Positions 35,961-48,003 of a stretch of 64,000 nt of DNA are shown piece by piece (within the stretch, counting starts at the first letter, position 1; every line of letters starts with the position of its first letter). The position numbers and the translations under genes are program-made. The stretch is taken from assembly GCA_951802425.1 (NCBI GenBank), contig OX637795.1, positions 1 through 64,000 of the forward strand. The letters run 5' to 3'. The notes beneath the pieces are model-generated. The model ran no database searches. It saw only the letters and a program-made list of their open reading frames with translations, and had not been told where the DNA came from. Source of the stretch: Clavaria fumosa. Its lineage: Eukaryota > Basidiomycota > Agaricomycetes > Agaricales > Clavariaceae.

Positions 35961-36927
35961 TGTTGGGACCAACCCCATTTTTCCCTACCCAATTTGACCC
36001 TATCAGCACCTAAAAGCCTCCCAACACCCTTCCATAACCTTGTGGACCATCCCACATGCCTCTGACACTTGCTGTCACCTCCCAGAACCTTTCCTGACTG
36101 CCCATGTCATCCCACAATACTCACAACCACAACACCATGCTTGTGCAGCCTCCCTCCATCTCAACCTGCACAGATCCACAACCTGAACCCCATATCAACA
36201 CACAACATGCAGTTGCACAATCTCTTCATCTGGCATGTGACTTGCTGTGTGGCACCACCAGCACTACTGCTACCACCAGTGCTACCAGCATTACCCATGT
36301 TACCAGCATTACTCATGTGACCTCCCACCCAAGGTCACCTGCATCACTAGCATCACCCACATGACCAACCCCATGATGCCATGACCTTAACACCCAAATG
36401 TGCCACCAATGGTCAGCTGCATACATACTTCAAATATGTTCCCCTCTTTGCCTACAGTAGTCTATAACTACAATATCTATGATCTGAGGATCCCCCCATA
36501 GTTATGGTTACATATATGATTATTTAACTAGGTTGTGACCCATGACCAGTCATGCTTGCAACCTTACCTATGCTTCCCTAACCCCTCACAACCTTAGTAG
36601 TGCACAGACATGATGCTGGTGATGCTGGTGATGCTGGTGATGCAGGTGGTGCTAGTTGGCAAGTCACATGCATCAGAAGTATGAGTGTGCCAAGTGTAAC
36701 TAGAGGAGTGTGGAGGTCTGGTGCATTGGTAGGGCATGTAGTGAGGGGATGTGTGAGGCATGATAGGGTCTGATAATGTATAAATGGTGACAGAAGGTCA
36801 TGACGGTTTGTAGACAGCTTGGGAAGGTTTAGAAGGTTTGAGGGTGGACACATACGGTCATGGGAGGATGTCAGAAGGCTCATGGATGGTGCTAGACATG
36901 GTAGGTTTGGGAAAAATGAGAGGGTCA
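35961..36927. mobile_element. LTR B fused head-to-head with an inverted LTR fragment
   Basis: LTR B begins TGTTGGGACC at 35961 and breaks at about 36600 (CACAACCTTAGTAG). There it joins a second LTR in opposite orientation (GCACAGACATGATGCTGGTG to AATGAGAGGGTCA, 36927). The same junction exists at 41327-41330, so this chimaera was copied as a unit. Confidence 0.75.
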
Positions 36928-37145
36928 TTTGTATATGATATATGCATGCCCACTCACCCAGGATGTACGCATATCGTATGCGTACGATATGCGTGCATTC
37001 CTGGTGAGTGGGCATGTGTATACATCATTTGTATATGATATACGCATGCCCACTCACCCAGAATGTACGCATATCGTACGCATACAATATGTGTACATTC
37101 CTGGTGAGTGGGGATGCATATACATCATTTGTATATGATATATAA
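36928..37145. repeat. Two palindromic units with GCATATCG/CGATATGC core
   Basis: CACTCACCCAGGATGTACGC, ATATCGTATGCGTACGATAT, then GCGTGCATTCCTGGTGAGTG forms one hairpin of about 80 nt. A second close copy follows at about 37045-37115. TTTGTATATGATATA separates and flanks them. Confidence 0.8.
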
Positions 37146-37219
37146 AGAAACTCTTCATGACCTTTTTGCAACCTTACCAAGACTATTTGGTTTGACTGTG
37201 ATGAATATATGTACAACAC

Positions 37220-37479
37220 TGAATAATTGTATATGCATATCCTCTGCCCAGAAGTATGCATATCATTCGCGAATGATATGCATACTTCTGGGAAGAGTGT
37301 GTCCTCTGCTTGGAAGTATGCATATTGTCTGCAAACAATATACATACACACTCTTCCCAGAAGACAGCAACATATCCATATCATTCATGAGACCAAGACT
37401 TACTTATGTGTGGGAAATGGCTCATCTCCTTAGACTGTACTCAGACCTAACCTAACCCTAATTACGAAAATCTACTACA
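37220..37479 (-). mobile_element. Truncated LTR, family of 11233-12268
   Basis: On the minus strand it starts TGTAGTAGATTTTCG (37479) and carries the same TTAGGGTTAGGTTAGG stretch and the same CAGAAGTATGCATATC palindromes as the gag element's LTR. It breaks off near 37220. 37480-38310 shows only a weak repeat (AAGAGGCCACCCTGC, 37780-38000) and no gene. Confidence 0.75.
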
Positions 37480-38319
37480 ATCTTGGGTGTTAAGTGTGTA
37501 CTCCAGTTGGTACATTGCTGCTTGTTTATCACCATTATCAGTCACATTTGCTGTTTGCATGTCCAATCATATTCAGTGCACTACTTAAACCAGGTAGTAT
37601 AGTTTCCTGACCCCATGCATATTGTACATGTATGATAGCAACCCACCTCTAGTCTATGCTCTTTTTTCCCCTCCTGAGTGCTAAAAATTTCATCTCACAC
37701 AACTCAGCTCTGCCATTACTCCTTCCCTTGTTGTGTGCCATTGAGAAGTAGGGTGACTTGCTGACTGTCAGGTCTGAGATAACTGAGGACAAGTGTACAA
37801 GGCCACATTGCTTACAAAGAGCCCACCCCACCCATTATAGGAGGCCACCTTGCCAAATTTAGAAAGCCAATCCTGCTGACTAAGAGGCCACCTTGCCCAT
37901 TATTGAAAGCGACCCTGCTTACTAAGAGGCCACCCACCCAATATAGAAGCTCACCCTGCATAGCAAGTGGTCACCATTCACTTTTGGAAAGCCACCCTGC
38001 TGAGTATAGCAGAAGCTTCAAGGTCTCTTACTCCCCATTCTGTCCTGGAATCAAGCCTTGATTTCCAAGTTACCTGACTATCTCCTTATCAGGAAGGTTG
38101 GATTCACTCACCCTATCCCAATTTAGGGGGGCCCTCAACCCCTAATATTTCCCCTAACCCCTCCTAAGTCACTGATCACTGGTTTTGAGACCACTGTCCC
38201 AAAAAGGGTGGTCATTGAGGCTGCCCTGCTTACCTAAAGGAATCAAGGCTTGATTCCTGAGGGAACAATGACAAAACAAAAAAGGTCTGAGATAACTGAG
38301 GACATGTGGGAGCAGGGAC

Positions 38320-38480
38320 TTAGAGGTGGCACAAGTGCAAGTGAGGTAAGCCAAGTGGTGTAGTGCCAAATGAAGTGAGTAGGCAGGCAGTGCAAGTGGG
38401 GTGCATAGATGAACAGGGTGGATGGTGCAATTGGGGTGAGCAGCATTGGTGGCTCAAGTGGGATGGTGCAGAATATGTGC
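38320..38480. repeat. GTGCAAGTGGGGTG minisatellite
   Basis: Units such as GGCACAAGTGCAAGTGAGGT and GGCAGTGCAAGTGGGGTGCA resemble 33860-34130 and part of the palindrome arms. No gene is seen from 38480 to 38660. Confidence 0.5.
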
Positions 38481-38669
38481 ACAAAATCTCATCCCATGTC
38501 TGAGGTATTAGCCTTCCCAATCCTTGTTTTTGCACTCTGAAACTTACCAACTAACACTGCAAAGTCTAAAACTCAACATACATCAAACCAAACACAACCA
38601 AACACTATAAACGCAGATTTTAAATTACTGACCCACATTCATCCCTCACATGTTTAGAAATAAAGTGTT

Positions 38670-39435
38670 GGCCTTTCAAATTTGCCATTGATTGAGTACC
38701 AGCTTCCAAACCCCTAGATCAGTGTTGGCCTTTCAGATTTGCCGCACAAAAGACGTGTCTTTTGTGCAGTGAATGTCAATGATTCAGTACTGGCTTCCAA
38801 ACTCCCAGATCAGTGTTGGCCTTTCAGATCTGCCATGCAAAAGATGTGTCTTTTGTGTGGTATATACCATTGATTGAGTACCAAATTCCAAACCCCTACA
38901 TGAGTGTTGCTATTCAGATTTGCCACACAAAAGACGTGTCTTTTGCGCAGCGAATGTCAATGATTGAGTACTGGCTTCCAAACTCCCAGATCAGTGTTGG
39001 CCTTTCAGATCTGCCATGCAAAAGATGTGTCTTTTGTGTGGCATATACCATTGATTGAGTACCAAAATCCAAACCCATACATGAGTGTTGCTATTCAGAT
39101 TTGCCGCACAAAAGATGCGTCTTTTGCACGGCGAATGTCAATGATTGAGTACTGGTTTCCAAACTCCCAGATCAGTGTTGGCCTTTCAGATCTGCCACGC
39201 AAAAGATGTGTCTTTTGTGTGGCATATACCATTGATTGAGTACCAAATTCCAAACCCCTACATGAGTGTTGCTATTCAGATTTACTGCACAAAAGACACA
39301 TCTTTTGCGCGGCGAATGTCAATGATTCAGTACTGGCTTCCAAACTCCCAGATCAGTGTTGGCCTTTCAGATTTACTGCTCAAAAGACATGTCTTGTGTG
39401 TGGCATATGCCATTGATTGACTACCAGCTTCCAAA
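38670..39435. repeat. 181-bp tandem array, two hairpins per unit
   Basis: Units start about 38813, 38964 (variant spacing), 39145 and 39326. Each has two half-units with a near-perfect palindrome: GCACAAAAGACGTGTCTTTT continued by GTGC, and GCAAAAGATGTGTCTTTTGT. Between them are TTGATTGAGTACCAAATTCC and CTCCCAGATCAGTGTTGGCC. ORFs of 81-91 aa here are direct products of the repeat and not genes. Confidence 0.9.
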
Positions 39436-39779
39436 TTCCCAGATCAAATATTCACACCCTCTTGAAGTTTGTATCCACCTTTTGAATTGTGGTATGTCCT
39501 ATTCACATTCAGACTCATGAAGCCCTTGATACTTGCCAGGAGAGATGACTTTGTTCTGAGCAGTGTTCATATCATACAGCTATAAACATCAAGTGTCATT
39601 TTATCGAACATGTCACATATTGATGTGTCTTGCCCATTGCTACAACCTTAACTAGTCCTGAATTAATTACTTCAATGACCAATAATTCAACACTGATGGG
39701 TAGTCCTCAGCTCTCCAGAATGACATGTTGTCAAATGTCTCCATGTTCTCATCAAAATCACTGTAGCCAGAAATGTACA

Positions 39780-40055
39780 GGTGATGAATCTCAATGTTGC
39801 TGCAACAATGACAATTTTTATTGTGGTGCAATGCACCCATTGCTTGCACTGTGTCAACTATTGCAGCAAGAAATGAATGGGTGATAAATCTCAATATTGC
39901 CGCAACAAAGATTCGTCTTTGTCGCGGAATACTCCACAATTCACGTGTGCCGCAACAAAGATTCGTCTTTGTCACGGCACACGTGAATTGTGGATCGTGC
40001 CGCAACAAAGACGAATCTTTGTTGCGGCAATATCGAGATTTATCACCCATTCACA
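39780..40055. repeat. MITE-like nested hairpins with CGCAACAAAGA stems
   Basis: GGGTGATAAATCTCAATATT (39880) and its inverse AATATCGAGATTTATCACCC (about 40030-40050) bound a unit with three copies of CCGCAACAAAGATTCGTCTT or its complement. ATTCACGTGTGCC and its complement form an inner stem. A diverged copy precedes it at 39785-39880. No coding sequence is present. Confidence 0.8.
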
Positions 40056-40367
40056 TGTCACTTGCACTACATCAATCGTCTGACTAATATATCCATATAC
40101 ATTGCACCTAGTATTGTTTGGACATTACATAGGACATTACATGGCTAAATTCAATTGCTACATCTTGCAATCAACATAAATGTCCAACAAAGCCTACAAC
40201 ATGATTTGACTCATGGATTTCCAGGTGCTCTGACCCTAACCAACCCCAAGTCTATTTCAAAAACTACTATGAATGTGCATCAATATCAAGTCCACAGTAC
40301 CATATGTACATGTGAGACTTATATATGTATGTGCAAGAGTATAACTACTTCAGGAAAAGTACAGAGG

Positions 40368-40985
40368 TGTTAGGGTGCTTGATGATCTACAGCACCTAGC
40401 CCCTTGAACAAGCAGTTCAGCCAATATGTGTCTCTTTATTTAATACATGCTCTCTCTATGTCCTTTAGCCACTCTGTACAATTACCTGTGCAAACTTACT
40501 CCTAATGTGATTTATAAATTAAGGAAAGTGGTACTAGGAAAGAAAGAAACAGCTCTACAGTAGAATGGGAATATATATCACTGAATATATGTCACTGGTC
40601 AATGCCCACATCATTTACACACAATGTGCACATATTGTTGATCAATGATAAGTGCACATTGTGTGTAAATGATATGACCATACAATTGACTTATGAGAAT
40701 ATCATATATTCACAATGTGTGCACATCATTGATATGCATGCATTGTGAGTCAGTGATATGCCCAGGTCATCTATGCACAAAGTGCACATATCGTTGATCA
40801 ACAATATGCACACTTTGTGTGTAAATGTTACACCCAGGTCATTCATTGACAATGTGCGCATATCGTTGATCAACAATATGTGCATATTGTGAGTAAATGA
40901 TATGGGCAAACGATAAGTGAATATATATGGAGAAAGAGACAGAGGTACAGATTTATATAAGCACATGTCTGATATTAAATGGTCA
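40368..40985 (-). mobile_element. LTR with palindrome array, 5' end missing
   Basis: The repeat ends (minus strand) GTGCCCTAACA-like at 40368 (plus: TGTTAGGGTGCTTG). It is about 80% like 51542-51740 for its first 190 bp. 40580-40915 is an array of GATCAACAATATGCACA/TGTGCACATTG palindromes as in 42790-43412. It breaks at 40985 in GCTTTGCATAAG. Orientation is inferred from the related LTR whose TGTAGTAGG end is at 43412. Confidence 0.6.
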
Positions 40986-40989
40986 AGCT

Positions 40990-41651
40990 TTGCATAAGAC
41001 TACTGCTACCACCAGCGCTACCAGCATTACCCCAGCATTACTCATGTGACCTCCCACCCAAGGTCACCTGCATCACTAGCATCACCCACATAACCAACCC
41101 CATGATGCCATGACCTTAACACCCAAATGTGCCACCAATGGTCAGCTGCATACATACTTCAAATATGTTCCCCTCTTTGCCTACAGTAGTCTATAACTAC
41201 AATATCTATGATCTGAGGATCCCCCATAGTTATAGTTACATATATGATTATTTAACTAGGTTGTGACCCATGACCAGTCATGCTTGCAACCTTACCTATG
41301 CTTCCCTAACCCCTCACAACCTTAGTAGTGCACAGACATGATGCTGGTGATGCTGGTGATGCAGGTGGTGCTAGTTGGCAAGTCACATGCATCAGAAGTA
41401 TGAGTGTGCCAAGTGTAACTAGAGGAGTGTGGAGGTCTGGTGCATTGGTAGGGCATGTAGTGAGGGGATGTGTGAGGCATGATAGGGTCTGATAATGTAT
41501 AAATAGTGACAGAAGGTCATGACGGTTTGTAGACAGCTTGGGAAGGTTTAGAAGGTTTGAGGGTGGATGCATAGGGTCATGGGAGGATGTCAGAAGGCTC
41601 ATGGATGGTGCTAGACATGGTAGGTTTGGGAAAAATGAGAGGGTCATGACA
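40990..41651. mobile_element. Second copy of the head-to-head LTR chimaera
   Basis: 40990-41327 matches 36255-36600 and 41328-41651 matches 36601-36927, including the same junction CACAACCTTAGTAG / TGCACAGACATGATG. Here the inverted part reaches its true terminus ATGACA (41651). 41652-41841 shows no feature. Confidence 0.8.
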
Positions 41652-41841
41652 GTAATATCTCTTAGACTGTTTTTGTAGTTACTAACTATTATGGCCCAGA
41701 CTTGTAGTATATAACCTATGTATGTACTTACATAGAGTATTTGGCAGTCTGGATACTTCATACCCATACCCCCCATACTCTGTAAATCCCACTCCCCCTT
41801 GTACCCACTCTCTCACCAAGGGACTCTAAGTCCAACCCAAC

Positions 41842-42157
41842 TGTCATGACCCTCTCATTTTCCCCAAACCTACGGACCCTATCATGCCTCACACATCCCC
41901 TCACTACATGCCCTACCAATGCACCAGACCTCCATACTCCTCTAGTTACACTTAGCACACTCATACTTCTGATGCATGTGACTTGCCAACTAGCACCACC
42001 CACACCACCTCTCTTCTCTTCTATACTTTGTCTTATGTCTTTGTGACTTTCTGGGACTAATTATACTCAACAGTTGATTGACCTTAGTGAGTTCAAATGA
42101 GCAGTCACCAACAAATTGACTATCAATGATATATATGAGACAGGATGAACCCTAACA
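41842..42157 (+). mobile_element. Solo LTR, internally deleted, with 5-bp target duplication
   Basis: It starts TGTCATGACCCTC and ends GGATGAACCCTAACA. CCAAC flanks it on both sides (41837-41841 and 42158-42162), a perfect 5-bp target duplication as made by retroviral-type integrases. It is only 316 bp long and lacks the middle of its relatives. 42158-42785 holds no identifiable gene. Confidence 0.88.
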
Positions 42158-42785
42158 CCAACCCTCCATCCAGACTTTGTTCTGCCCAACCACCCAACAC
42201 AACACTTAACATCTACCATTTGCCTAACCTTCACAGACCATGACACTCGTCTGGTGACTCCAAAATACTCTGCTTTCCTTTTGAATTGTCCTCTGTACTT
42301 GCATATCATGCAGGTACAGTAATAAGTGCTCAACAAGGAAATGCAGTGGGACTGTATGATTCAATAATTAAAATGACATGAGCCCAATACAAAAGTTGCT
42401 TAGATATGGTTGAAGGTTGTCATTAAATATTTTTCAAAATTCTGAGAATATTTTTAAATGACCCACCAAGGCAGCATTGGTAGGAATATTGATCTTGGTA
42501 AAGTGGCCTATTGGCCAGAATCTAAAAGCAGTCTAAAAACCCTGTAAATATTTTTAGGGTTAGGGCACCTATTTCACATGGAGTTCTAGCTGTTTTGAGT
42601 GTGATATACCTAAAGCCTCTCAGGATCCTGGGTGCCTAAAATACAGTGGCAAGATGTTGGAGAAGGGTCAGAGGAAAGTGGAGCATTGGATATCTGGCAG
42701 TAGATGGTCCATAGGGGGTGTCGGCAAAGGGTGTGGGTGCTTTACATGATTGATTTGGTGACCAGGTCCAAAGGTCCCAGGACAA

Positions 42786-43412
42786 TCATGTTTTTTACTG
42801 ACAATGTGCACATGTCATTAATCAATGAACACAGAATGTGCATAGATGATACCCATATTATTGTTCAATGACATGTGCACATCATCAATGATTGGTCAAT
42901 TGTATGGGAATGTATACCATGGGTCAATGCCTAGGTCATTTACCCACATTGAGCGCATATCGTTGATCAGTGATATGCGCACATTGTGTGTAAATGACAT
43001 GCCCAGGTCATCTTTCACAATGGGCGCATATTGTGTGTAAATGATATGCCCAGGTCAGCTATGCATGTTGTGCACATATTGTTGATCAATGATATGCACA
43101 CATGGTGTGTAAATGATATGACCATGCAATTGACATATGAGAATATCATGTATTCACAATGTGTGCATATCGTTGATCAATGATATGCGCACAATGTGCA
43201 TAGCTGACCTGGGCACATCACTTACCCACATTGTGCGCATATCATTGATCAACGATATGCGCACATGGTGTGTAAATGATATGGGCAAATGATATTTGAA
43301 TATATACACAGAAAGAGACTGAGGTACAGATTTATATAAGCGCACATCTGATATTAAATGGTCCAGCTTTGCATAAGCCTAAGCCTGACCTATTAAGCTA
43401 ATACCTACTACA
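42786..43412 (-). mobile_element. LTR with GATCAACGATATGCGCA palindrome array
   Basis: On the minus strand the repeat starts TGTAGTAGGTATTAGC (43412), similar to the gag element's LTR start. The region holds seven or more hairpins such as GCGCATATCGTTGATCA, GTGATATGCGC and CATATCATTGATCAACGATATG, and a TTATATAA at about 43330. The 3' boundary is unclear. Palindrome 3 starts at the very next base, as internal sequence would. Confidence 0.65.
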
Positions 43413-46147
43413 ATCCTTCACCCATATTGTATATTCACATGAATCTGCCATGGACCTTAAGAAATACAATTTTCTTTCCACATTTCAGCAGTATTTCTTG
43501 TCCACATTGATGACATTGTTATGCCTTCCTGTCTCCACTACCAACTAAGGGCCTTCTTCTTCCATTCCATCTAGCATCCATTCAAGCCCTCATCCATCTG
43601 AGGTGCTCCCTGTTGCCCCTGTAGCACCATCAGATAGTCACCCATGTACCAGCATACCATTGCCCTTGTATGATTGTCTGCTCTCCTGTCTCTTCCCCAT
43701 TCTCTTCATTCAGCAATTGTGTCTCCCCCATGTGTTGATAGCTGTGGGCCACACACTTTGATACACATGCTTTCAAGCTTTGACACAAACTCAACTCATA
43801 ACTCAATTGACTCTGTGAGATGGGGCATCCAGGACACCAACTTTGACATTCACATCTAGTCAACTTTGTGTGTCATGTGGGCATGGCAGTCCTGGACACC
43901 CACCTTGAGGTACACATTGAGTCAACTTACTTTGTACATTATGAGAGATGTGGGTGTCCTGGTCCTCCTGGCATGGCTTACCTGTATCTGTATGATGTCC
44001 CAGCCTGTATCACATTGGATCTTGGTAGGTATGTAGGACCTAGGTTTGGCATGCTAAGAGTGAGTAGCACAGGTGGTGTAAGTAGGATGGAGGGGTGGAC
44101 AGTGTGAGTGGAGTGGGTGGGTGGCACAGGCAAGGTGAGTAAGGCAGGTGGCACAAGTGAGGAGGTGCAAGTGAGGCAAGCCATGTGGTGTAGCACCAAT
44201 GAGGTGAGTGGGCTGCTCATGTTCATCAGTCATTGCTTATGTGTGCCATACAGTGCCTAGGCTATGTCCATGCTGCTCATAGCAACCCACCTCCAGACCC
44301 TGTTCTTTTTTCCCTTCCCCAGGTAGTCCAGCACAATGCAGTTCTGCCTCCTCCCCTTCCTTGCCATGTGCTATCCACTCTATGCTGCTTGTCTTGTTCT
44401 TCTGTCTGGGAGTCATGTGATTAACATAGACCCATGCTATTCACTTGGCTTATTTCATCTATGGCCTTATGGCCTCTGTCCATGTAAGATTGGTTTGTTG
44501 AGACCAGAGATCCCTGAGTCACAAGTGCATTAGAACCCTGTTTATAGCAGTAGTCATGCAGTCATGGTGACAGTAGTGGGATAGATGTGGCTGGTTAGCT
44601 AAGTATACAAGGAAACCCCTTCACCCCTAGGGTTGACCCTTACAGTGCACCAATATTATCAATTGCCCTTACCATGCAATGGCAGTGAATGTCAAGATAC
44701 CTCCAACCCAATAATAGCCTTAGTGGCATCAGGGAATTGGGAAAGGGACATACACAAGTACCAAAAGCATATGACCTGCATATGACCTGTATATGACCTG
44801 GTGGCATATGCTTTTGGTACTTGTGTATGTCCCTTTCCCAATTCCCTGATGCCACTAAGGCTATTATTGGGTTGGAGGTATCTTGACATTCACTGCCATT
44901 GCATGGTAAGGGCAATTGATAATATTGGTGCACTGTAAGGGTCAACCCTAGGGGTGAAGGGGTTTCCTTGTATACTTAGCTAACCAGCCACATCTATCCC
45001 ACTACTGTCACCATGACTGCATGACTACTGCTATAAACAGGGTTCTAATGCACTTGTGACTCAGGGATCTCTGGTCTCAACAAACCAATCTTACATGGAC
45101 AGAGGCCATAAGGCCATAGATGAAATAAGCCAAGTGAATAGCATGGGTCTATGTTAATCACATGACTCCCAGACAGAAGAACAAGACAAGCAGCATAGAG
45201 TGGATAGCACATGGCAAGGAAGGGGAGGAGGCAGAACTGCATTGTGCTGGACTACCTGGGGAAGGGAAAAAAGAACAGGGTCTGGAGGTGGGTTGCTATG
45301 AGCAGCATGGACATAGCCTAGGCACTGTATGGCACACATAAGCAATGACTGATGAACATGAGCAGCCCACTCACCTCATTGGTGCTACACCACATGGCTT
45401 GCCTCACTTGCACCTCCTCACTTGTGCCACCTGCCTTACTCACCTTGCCTGTGCCACCCACCCACTCCACTCACACTGTCCACCCCTCCATCCTACTTAC
45501 ACCACCTGTGCTACTCACTCTTAGCATGCCAAACCTAGGTCCTACATACCTACCAAGATCCAATGTGATACAGGCTGGGACATCATACAGATACAGGTAA
45601 GCCATGCCAGGAGGACCAGGACACCCACATCTCTCATAATGTACAAAGTAAGTTGACTCAATGTGTACCTCAAGGTGGGTGTCCAGGACTGCCATGCCCA
45701 CATGACACACAAAGTTGACTAGATGTGAATGTCAAAGTTGGTGTCCTGGATGCCCCATCTCACAGAGTCAATTAAGTTATGAGTTGAGTTTGTGTCAAAG
45801 CTTGAAAGCATGTGTATCAAAGTGTGTGGCCCACAGCTATCAACACATGGGGGAGACACAATTGCTGAATGAAGAGAATGGGGAAGAGACAGGAGAGCAG
45901 ACAATCATACAAGGGCAATGGTATGCTGGTACATGGGTGACTATCTGATGGTGCTACAGGAGCAACAGGGAGCACCTCAGATGGATGAGGGCTTGAATGG
46001 ATGCTAGATGGAATGGAAGAAGAAGGCCCTTAGTTGGTAGTGGAGACAGGAAGGCATAACAATGTCATCCATGTGGACAAGAAATACTGCTGAAATGTGG
46101 AAAGAAATTTGTATTTCTTAAGGTCCATGGCAGATTCATGTGAATAT
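43413..46147. repeat. Large inverted repeat (palindrome), copy 3, longest
   Basis: Perfect-looking arms run from ATATTCACATGAATCTGCC (43431) to the complement ending at 46147, about 1.35 kb each, with a loop of about 30 bases near 44789 made of three CATATGACCTG-like repeats. The central 390 bp of each arm (44430-44780 and mirror) is absent from copies 1 and 2. The arms differ at least once (ACTCAATTGACTC against the mirror of AGTCAATTAAGTT), which argues against a fold-back read artefact. Confidence 0.92.
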
Positions 46148-47944
46148 ACTGATGAAATGTGAGGTGGCTCCTTGTGACTCCATCCCTCAGGCACAGTCCT
46201 CTTGGGACTTCAAACCCTGGTCCCTCTGGATTTGCTTATTTGGATCCCCCTCTGAAGGAGGGGGTACTGGAGCAGCCAATTTTGTGTCTGTGTCTACATC
46301 CTGCTGGGCCCTGCCCTGGTCCTCCAGGCAGGGTGTCACACAGGGTGTCTTAGGATGGCCCTGGGGCCTCCAAGATACCTACAGCTCTGGAAAGACCCTT
46401 GCCTTCTATTCCCTCCTCCTTCCTCTCAGTCATGCCCTCCAGTTCTCTCCACCATGCCAGCCCCTGGCAAGATCCTGTGTGCAGTTGAGTACCACCTTTG
46501 TCTATTTGCTGGGTCCAGGTTCAGATGGTCCAGTGAACCCAGAGGTAGATACAGGGGGCTCTGGACCTTGACCCTCCATGGTCTGAGTCTGATGCATGGT
46601 GCTAGGCCCCACTCTCATTCCTGTCAGGTGCTTGGGCACCTGTTTTGCCAATCCTCTTGGCCAGCAGGCACTGCATGAGCCTGCCATTGTTCCTCTTGGC
46701 CAGCAGGCCCTGCCCCCACATGTGGAATGCTGCACCCCACTCTAGGGTCTTGTGCCTGCTGCAGCTGTGGGTCAGCTCTGCATGCAGATGCTGCTCCCCA
46801 CTCTGTGGGATTGTGCCCAGCCTCAGCTGTGGCCCCTCAGGTCCTGTGCTGGGATCTCTCAAATTGCATGTGTCCCCACCAACCCTGTTGGCCAGCAGGC
46901 ATTGCATATGCCCACCATTGGTCCTCCTGGCCAGCAGGCTCTGCTCCCATGCATGGACGTCACCTCCCACACTTGTGCCTGGCTGCAACTGTGGTCTTTC
47001 AGCTCCTGTGCTCAAGTGCTGCCCCCCCACCACCACTCTGTGGGTCCAGCTATGGATCTGTGGCCTAGCACCTGGCCCGAGTGCTCAGCCCAGCTGTTGC
47101 CCCTCAGGTCCTGTGCCTGGGTCTCTACATCATATACATGACTCCATCTGACCCTCTTGGCCAGACTTGTGTGCAGCTGTTGCTACACTCCTTCAGCTGA
47201 TGTTCCCCATGTTGTGGGCTTATGCCCAGCCTCAGCTTCACAGACTTGTGCCCAGTGTCAGCTGCAGCCCCTTGAGTCCTCTGCCCAGCTGCAGCCATGG
47301 GTTGCCCCCTCAGCTCCCCTCTCCCTTGGCTCCCCTCTCCCTCAGCTCCCATGTGCAGATGCCACTCTCTCTGTGGCCTTGCACCTGGCTGGGGCTGCGG
47401 TCCCTCAGCTCCTATGCTCAGATGCAGCTCCCACTCTGTGGACTTGTGTCCAGCTGCAGCTGTGGTCCCTCACCCAAGCTGGGTGCTGCTTTCTCTCTGT
47501 GTGAGCATCTGTTGCTGTGATATTGTGCCTGGCTGCAGCCACAGTCCCTGGCTCCTGTGTGGGGATGCCATGCACTCGAGGCTTCTTCCCTCTCTGTGGA
47601 CTCACATGCAGCTGTGGCTGGGTCCCTGAGATCCTGCATTCAGATGCTGCTCCTCAGCCCCAGAACATGGCCACTGCTCCTCACTTTGCCCTTCTGTGGC
47701 TGTGGCCCCTCAACTCCTGTACATGAATGGTCTCATGTAATTCAATAAATATCATTGCTAATTTAACCTGTCCCTTGGGCCCCTCACATGGGTGCTGCTT
47801 CCCCATTTCCACAGACTTGCACCAGTGGCTGCAGAGCCTCAGCTCTGCTGCTCCCCACTGCACAGTTTTGCATAGTGAGGGGAGGACCAGAAGTGGAAAC
47901 TTGGCATTTCTGCCTGGTCCTTCTGCCTTGGCCCACTGTGTGCC
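46148..47944. repeat. CTG-rich degenerate minisatellite segment, copy 2
   Basis: Paralogue of 6841-8377 in the same place relative to the palindrome and to a gag 3' end. It has an extra 240 bp (about 46860-47100) of the same kind of units (GGCCAGCAGGCATTGCATAT). No credible gene. Confidence 0.75.
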
Positions 47945-48003
47945 TCAGTCCAGTGCTCCTGCAGCTGTGGCTAATCGCTCTAACACCTCAGTTGCCTGGA
48001 TTT
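47945..48003 (-). pseudogene. gag C-terminus (empty-site homologue of 8378)
   Basis: The minus strand reads ATEVLERLATAAGALD and stop, matching the gag end rebuilt around the hAT insert at 8422-9038. Upstream the solo LTR at 48004-49548 interrupts it. Past that LTR the same frame goes on (LELQIQAAGAQRQHKLEIQ, 49554-49610), so an LTR landed in another gag-like copy. Confidence 0.6.

Noticed and set aside
38670..39435. CRISPR-like appearance of regularly spaced palindromes
   Set aside because: Eukaryotic context, whole 181-bp unit repeated, no unique spacers; the same holds for the LTR hairpin arrays.
43431..46147. Palindrome as a fold-back sequencing artefact
   Set aside because: Three loci with related but different centres, and arms that differ at some bases, argue for real DNA, though read-level proof is lacking.
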